This document shows positions 59,501-64,000 of a DNA stretch of 64,000 bases, piece after piece. Made by a program: the position numbers and the translations under genes. The stretch is from Plazaster borealis (lineage: Eukaryota; Echinodermata; Asteroidea; Forcipulatida; Labidiasteridae). The stretch is taken from NCBI GenBank assembly GCA_021014325.1, contig CM037474.1:25117488-25181487 (forward strand), read 5' to 3'. The notes beneath the pieces were generated by a model. The model ran no database searches, was not told where the DNA came from, and saw nothing but the letters and a program-made list of their open reading frames with translations. How positions within the stretch are numbered: the stretch's first letter is position 1; each line of letters starts with the position of its first letter.

Positions 59501-59886
59501 ATCTGAATTTTCTTTTTACATCTAAGAGATTTTATCAAAACTCTGTCACCGCAAAGGTAGTTGCAACAGCAATGTTTCTGTCATAAAAAGTCCTACTCCG
59601 GTAAAGCTTACATTCGCAAACTATGTGTAATGACTATTTTTTGTTTATCCCGCACTCAGGTACACTTCTGTACTTTTTCACTGAGATGTTTGACGGTCTC
59701 TCCCACGGTCCCCGGTTCCACCCTATTTACTTCTGGACTTACGTCTTCGGGATGAACTCACCTTGGCTCGTGGTGCCTCCAATCCTAATCTATCAGTCCT
59801 GGAAGCACCTCAGCCTAGCCCAGGGGCTTCTGGACAAAGAGACTGGGTTCAACCCGGTAAAAGGTGTCTCCAAAAAACTTAGATGA
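53242..59886 (+). CDS. Emopamil-binding protein / sterol delta8-delta7 isomerase, copy D
   Basis: Four exons: 53242-53536, 57317-57353, 58274-58416 and 59660-59886, with the same sizes and phases as copy C. 702 bp, 233 residues. The catalytic-site residues His74, Glu78, Glu120, Thr123, Asn191 and Trp194 are all kept (IHMAVEG, IMEGLTAW, NSPWLV). Differences from copy C cluster in the first membrane segment (ALTAFFFIFMSFWKY) and in scattered hydrophobic positions; the last 45 residues are almost identical. Start as in copy C, with a TATA box 120 bp upstream. Introns hold minisatellites, two nested transposons and a palindrome shared with copy C. Function by family: ER-membrane sterol isomerase. 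Specialisation of one copy is possible but not shown. Confidence 0.94.
54175..54300 (+). mobile_element. SINE 3' tail (EBP D intron 1)
   Basis: GCCCCAGCGCCTTGAGCACC...GTGCGCTATATAAGACTCC is a SINE-type tail. The hAT element that follows inserted at its end. Confidence 0.45.
54301..55687. mobile_element. hAT-type element with perfect 8-bp target duplication and nested inserts
   Basis: Ends CAGCGGTGTAGCCACGG and GCTACGCCGCTG (54309-55679) are flanked by CCAATAGT on both sides (54301-54308 and 55680-55687), a perfect 8-bp duplication. It contains a nested family 8 MITE (54750-55208) and, near 55515-55575, a decayed relative of the 154-bp array MITE (GAGACGATAGCGGATCAAAC). Lies in intron 1 of EBP D. 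No transposase. Confidence 0.88.
54750..55208. mobile_element. MITE family 8, copy 2 (nested)
   Basis: Ends GGGTGCACCCCACTAAAT and ATTAGTGGGGTGCGCCC are inverted, and CCTAC flanks both sides. Matches 44963-45405. Confidence 0.75.
55699..55930. mobile_element. MITE family 7, copy 2
   Basis: CACTGCAAAAACCGGGGTG and CACCCCAGTTTTTGCAGTG are near-perfect inverted ends, flanked by TA. Inside, GTGTTA and TAACAC alternate. Twelve bases from the right flank of the hAT element. Confidence 0.8.
57130..57254. repeat. Intronic palindrome shared by EBP D and C
   Basis: CAAGTCTCGCGCGAATTCGAAC pairs with GTTCGGATTCGCGCAAG. The centre holds ACATTTCTTGGAACCTTGG and CTTTAACGTGTGA as in 40313-40449. Same position, upstream of exon 2. 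Confidence 0.65.
57317..57353 (+). CDS. EBP copy D, exon 2 (37-bp micro-exon)
   Basis: The acceptor GCTATTATAG and donor GTAAGT bound the codons for (W)KEYAKGDSRYV(Q). Confidence 0.92.
57950..58128. repeat. Three-unit minisatellite (EBP D intron 2)
   Basis: Units of about 50-65 bp share GTGAATGTCCAATAT, GAC ATTCGCTG-like words and GTACAAACCTA. Degenerate. Confidence 0.75.
58274..58416 (+). CDS. EBP copy D, exon 3
   Basis: The acceptor GATTTTTCAG gives ANACIIIMEGLTAWLEG; ends GVSIGQYY plus a split Gly codon at donor GTGAGT. Confidence 0.93.
58560..58930. repeat. GTACTAGCCACTAGCCACT minisatellite (EBP D intron 3)
   Basis: About ten degenerate units of 25-40 bp built from GGTACTAGCCACTAGCCAC and GCCTATAGTGTG. 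The first unit contains CACATTAGCCGAAGGCTAGTGTGG. Confidence 0.88.
59152..59400. repeat. Dispersed repeat shared with 10850-11060
   Basis: Second copy of the CATGATATCCTA...GGGGGTGTCAATTAAC family, in EBP D intron 3. Confidence 0.5.
59660..59886 (+). CDS. EBP copy D, exon 4 (last)
   Basis: The acceptor CCCGCACTCAG gives GTLLYFFTEMFDGLSHG; ends GVSKKLR then TGA. The TGAGTTGTT 3' junction is also shared with copy C. Confidence 0.94.
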
Positions 59887-59976
59887 GTTGTTAGAGTAAA
59901 ATGATGTCGAAGATGATTTTGCACCATTTCGTATTTGGGTGTACATTAAATTTATGTCTCTAAACAAATATGTCGG

Positions 59977-60262
59977 GGTTGTCAGGCTGGCATAGTGGTA
60001 TCTTTCCTCGCCTTCCACCTCTAGGACCCCGGTTCGAATCCCGCCGGCGGCACTATGTGGATTTTCAGTCTCTACCCGATTGCGTGGGTTTTCCCTTCAA
60101 TAATTCTCTTGGGTTTTCCTACATCTAAAACTGAAAATTACTTTCTTGTCTTTTCTCCATTGGATTCTTGGCTAGTATAGTGAAGTGATTAAGTTTGCTT
60201 TTCTGAGAATCCTTGGCTTCTCAACCAGAATAAAAAACAACCAACATTAATAATAAATAAAC
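59977..60262 (+). mobile_element. tRNA-derived SINE, third type
   Basis: Head GGCTGGCATAGTGGTATC (A box) and GGTTCGAATCC (B box), then CACTATGTGGATTTTCAGTC and GCGTGGGTTTTCCC. Ends in an AATAATAAATAA tail. Begins about 90 bp after the EBP D stop, so it may lie in its 3' UTR. Confidence 0.75.
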
Positions 60263-60744
60263 GGTGTGAAGGGTTTTTATTTTAAAGCTTGTACTTGAAT
60301 ATGATTATGTTTTTATGTGATTTCTTTTTAAAGGTGGAGTGCTCACTGCTAAGGAGGGTGTGAGCAACAAATACATTTTTCCCTGGAATATTTTTAAAAT
60401 AGGGAGTAGAAATTCAACTGAAAAATTGTGAAAATGTAGTCTTGAATGTCTATAAATAGAATAGAATGACTAAAACGAACCTGATTGAGAAGAACGAAAT
60501 CATGTGTGCAGGAAAACGAAATGAATGCATTAGTCAAGATAAGTAGAAACTCTAGTTTGAATGAATTGGGGAAAAATGTGTAATTAATGTGAATGCTCGT
60601 TAATGAAATAGAATGTATTTGTTTCTGAAATTGGCCGGGAAAACCTGGAATTTTCATTTTATATATAGATTTATAGAGACATGACATAAAAACTCAGCAA
60701 ACGTTAATACAAATTTTCACTGTTTAATAATTTATTTTGTTACA

Positions 60745-61395
60745 GTTTCACGTTAAAAGTTATACTATACTTTGCATGATAGTTGCTAGCTTTGCAATGA
60801 TTGTTCTAAAACAATAAGTTTCTCTTATTCTTGTTGAACAATAAAGCCGTATTTACATGCCATCATAATTAATAATTCACTTAAATATCAACTTGAAAAG
60901 TTTGTTGACATCCTTTGATGTAATTTTAAAGCATGAAGCTATTATTTTTAGCACCAGCAACTTAACTTACCTCAAAATGAAGCAAGTTGAAAAGTTTGTT
61001 GACATTACGATATTGTTTTCTATTAGCAGGAAGCTAATTAAACTACCAGCAAATTCAATCATCAGACTGGAAAGTTTGTCGACACTTCTATGTTTTACAT
61101 AAGCATGACGCTTTCCAATACCAGCAAAATAAATGACCTGCTCTAAATCAATCCGGAAAAAAGTTCGTATAGAGTTGAAATTTTCTTGACACATCGGTGT
61201 ATAAGCAAAATAAATTAACTATTGGAAATGAAAACGCTTGTTAGAGTTCACTATTTTCTTTGTTGTTGTTGCTGTTGTTTTGTTTTGTTTTTGTTTGTTT
61301 TGTATATTTTCTGGTGAAGCTCTTGTTTATTACCAGCAAATAAGAGACCTTGATTCAGAATGAGCAGTTTGCCCTTCCGGCCGTACCGTGTAATT
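60745..61395. repeat. EBP-block 3' tail, unit 3, with internal degenerate repeats
   Basis: At least three diverged units of about 100 bp each contain (T)TGAAAAGTTTGTTGACAT and TACCAGCAAA. Ends CCCTTCCGGCCGTACCGTGT. The same ingredients follow the other two EBP units. Confidence 0.65.
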
Positions 61396-61822
61396 ATATG
61401 CAGGTTGGAGATTAATTGTGTGATGGAATGGTTCGTACAATGAACAAAACAACTCAGTTATGTGCAAGTCTCTAGTGTATTCGAAAATTGGGACCCTTTA
61501 AAATGGGCGAGTTTGTTTCCTTCACGCGTTACAGCAATGTGGGACCAAAGTGGTCCCCAAAATGTTCGAATACGCAGCGATAGTTGCATGGTCTTTAAGG
61601 GATAAAGCACGAACGGTTCATCAGTATCATTTCACGATGTTGATTTGACGATGTTTAAGTACAAAACGTTTCTGGGAATTATACCTTTTTTTTAGCTTGA
61701 AATGAAATAATTAATTGAAGTGGCAAAAGCCTCGTGGAGATTTGGTGTCAAGCATAAACAAGACCGTGTAACCCATGAGTGGTCTTTGGCAATGATATAC
61801 GATATAGGTGATTTTGTATCGC

Positions 61823-62000
61823 AATAGACCTTATGCATTGACGTCATCCAGCCGCCATCTTAGAGGTAAAACGATGACGAAACAATCGATACGCACAGAT
61901 TTGTACGCGCGGCGCACAGAATTGGCCAATGAACAACCCCTTTTTGACCTCTAGGCGAGGGCGCCCTACTGTTATGACATCATGTGCATAAGGTCTATTA
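61823..62000. mobile_element. MITE family 9, copy 1
   Basis: AATAGACCTTATGCATTGACG and CATGTGCATAAGGTCTATT are inverted ends; second copy at 37943-38101. Confidence 0.75.
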
Positions 62001-63240
62001 GAACATAGAGAGAATGACAACTAAATAATGTGCTCTTTTTTTCATTGCATAGATTTTTTTAAGAAATCGGTATTTTTCATAGTTTTTTTTCTTCAATTCT
62101 AATGCTGCTTTTACAGATGTTTAACTGTCACAACATAAAGTTGTAAACTTACCTGATTTAAAGTTGCATTGCCCGGTTTTCTCCGAAAGAATTTTTTGGG
62201 TTTGTTTGAAACAAATTCTTCTCTGAACGATTGTTGACAAATGATTCTGTTTCAAAACGAAAAAAAACCAGGGGGGCGGAAGGGGGTATTGCGCAATCAT
62301 TTGCAATCGCGGTTTAGGTACACTCCATTTTAAAAAGGGTGGTGACCATAATTAAAATAGAAATAGAAAACCACGTATACGTTACAGCACTGAAAACATA
62401 GCGGTATACTTTTTAAGAGCATTTTTAATTGTTATGGTGGTCAGTTTATAAAAAAATGCGTACAAATATTGCCGAAAATTGTCGGTTGTATTATTACAGC
62501 GGCTAACGTGTATGAATGGGCCCAGGTGGGAATTTCATTTTAAAACGTCTCCCTGAAAATGGCTACAAATATCGACATAATGTGAACAATGATATCGTTA
62601 ATCCTCTGATTTTGTACACTGAACATAATATTTTAAGGATAGATATTTCTTTCCTGAAAGTTTAAAACAAAATCCCTCCGTACATCCTCTAGATATTTGA
62701 CGATTTTTTAGACGTTTGTTTTTTAGAAAATGGTTTCTGCCTATACTTGGTTTGCGTGCAAACGATCGTCTGTTGATGGACGGGAACATTTGCCGCAGGT
62801 TACATCAATTTTGAGGCAACGCATCTTAAACAGATGTAGTACATGTCGTTGACATTAAATATTATGTTGCTTATTAAATTATTAAATAACTGAAGCAGTT
62901 AGCAATGTAAACAAAATATTTACGAATGTTCTCTAGTGTAAAGATTTTGTGAATTTACAAAATTTAAAGATAACACTACCCTCAGATAAAATAGACTCGT
63001 CCAGGCAGTCTCAACGCACGACCGCCATGTGCAGCGGGGAGATATAGCTACCAACTGTCAATTCAAATATTGTACATAATTATACATGTGCACGTAGCGA
63101 ATGTACGTGTACTTCGCCGTTGCCAATTGATAGGTTTTATCAGCGGAGCTTCGAACAGTCCACGTCGCGACAGTCGAATGAGATTATTTTCAACGGAGGT
63201 GGCGCGTTGGTGGTGTTACCCATTCCCCCTGCGAATGCAC
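62001..63240. other. Intergenic region
   Basis: No gene seen; AT-rich with short unsupported ORFs. Confidence 0.35.
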
Positions 63241-63247
63241 AAAAAAA

Positions 63248-64000
63248 AAATTGTATTTATTTATTTATTTATTTCTTGTTTATCCTGGGTAATCCATTCA
63301 GTGAGTGAGAAAAAACTAGCTGATCTCCCATGGATCCAAGCTAACATAAAAACTACAAAATGCATTGAATATACAGGAATAAAAATTACAGGGAAAAACA
63401 GCACATACGTTTAAAAAACACTGGAACCAAGGACTCAGAACAAAAACAAAAAGGATGAAAAACAGAAGATTGATTAAGATCTGTTGGCTGCAGAGATTTA
63501 AGATTATGCGGTAAGTTGTTCCAAGCCTGGGCACCCCTGAAATTAAACGTTCTTCTTCCACTCTCCGTTCTAGGGGGTGGAAGGACCCAACTGCACTATT
63601 CCTAGTCCGGTGGTAGTGTAATTCACTGACTGGAACAAAAACATTCCTAAGATAGCTTGGAACATTGCCATTTAAACACTTGAAAACCATGGTATTTACA
63701 TGCATTACTCTTCTTTCTTCCAGAGTTTTCCAACCTAGTTCACTACGTACAGCTGAACCTGGTGTTCTAGATGGGACCTTAAGAATAGTCCGCCCTGCTC
63801 TATTCAAAAGAACATCAAGCCGTTGTAACAGGGTTTTGGAAGCATTACTCCATATAAGATCGCAATAATCAAACTGAGGGAATGTAAGACTTTTCACAAT
63901 AAGGTTAAGGGTATGCGGAGGCAAGACATGTTTAAGTCTATTTAAAATACCTATTCTTTTGGAGACAGAGGAAGCTACATGGTCAATATGTTCTGTCCAT
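63248..64000 (-). mobile_element. LINE C-terminal fragment running off the right edge
   Basis: The minus-strand frame from 63999 (WTEHIDHVASSVSKRIGIL, then FPQFDYCDLIWSNASK, LQRLDVLLNRAGR and MHVNTMVFKCLNG) is the C-terminal region of a CR1/L2/Jockey-type polyprotein. A frameshift near 63545-63560 moves the conserved FRGAQAWNNLPHNLK block into another frame. The 3' end is an (AAAT)n tail at about 63250-63276. The RT lies beyond the window. Confidence 0.85.

Overview
The window looks like nuclear DNA of an animal, most likely an echinoderm and possibly a sea star. Genes are split by GT-AG introns, the DNA is AT-rich, and gene-free stretches are packed with tRNA-derived SINEs, CR1/L2-like LINE remains and many short inverted-repeat elements (MITEs). 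One MITE family (TTAAAGGCACTG...) resembles repeats I associate with sea star sequence; that assignment is from memory. All boundaries were read by eye from splice motifs, alignments between copies and frame checks.

Layout. 0-9 kb: one unrecognised serine-rich, probably disordered protein exon on the minus strand (2125-2824), with a 1.2 kb inverted-repeat element just upstream of it, then MITEs and no other gene. 8.8-29.6 kb: a minus-strand tandem array of flavin-containing monooxygenase genes of the short FMO GS-OX/senecionine-oxygenase-like type. Copy B (25446-29605) and copy A (9395-19592) each have four coding exons with identical splice phases and read as intact proteins of 431 and 430 residues. 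A terminal-exon-only pseudogene (8796-9143) follows copy A. Copy A's introns are enlarged by a 5'-truncated LINE, a tRNA-like sequence, another retroelement remnant and MITEs. 30-37 kb: no host gene, but unusual repeat architecture: a 154-bp tandem array built from a MITE, a modular palindrome, and a 2.95 kb composite with two 557-bp inverted arms. 38.7-61.4 kb: a plus-strand tandem array of emopamil-binding protein (EBP, sterol delta8-delta7 isomerase) genes. Copies C (39460-43179) and D (53242-59886) each have four exons and encode 233 residues; a wrecked exon-1 copy lies between them at 50012-50092. Three related 3' tails (about 45.65-45.91, 51.75-52.03 and 60.75-61.39 kb) suggest that a whole block was triplicated and the middle unit decayed. 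61.4-64 kb: MITE and LINE remains, with a LINE running off the right edge.

How the genes fit together. FMOs use FAD, NADPH and O2 to oxygenate soft nucleophiles; EBP moves the sterol ring double bond from C8 to C7 in the endoplasmic reticulum membrane. Both families are locally duplicated here. A shared role in sterol or defensive chemistry is possible but is only inference. The most unusual material is the repeat structure: the composite inverted element at 33.5-36.5 kb, a MITE that became a satellite-like array, an element with dispersed copies of its own terminal motif, and a MITE inserted in the likely promoter of EBP copy C. No CRISPR arrays, rRNA genes or operons were seen.
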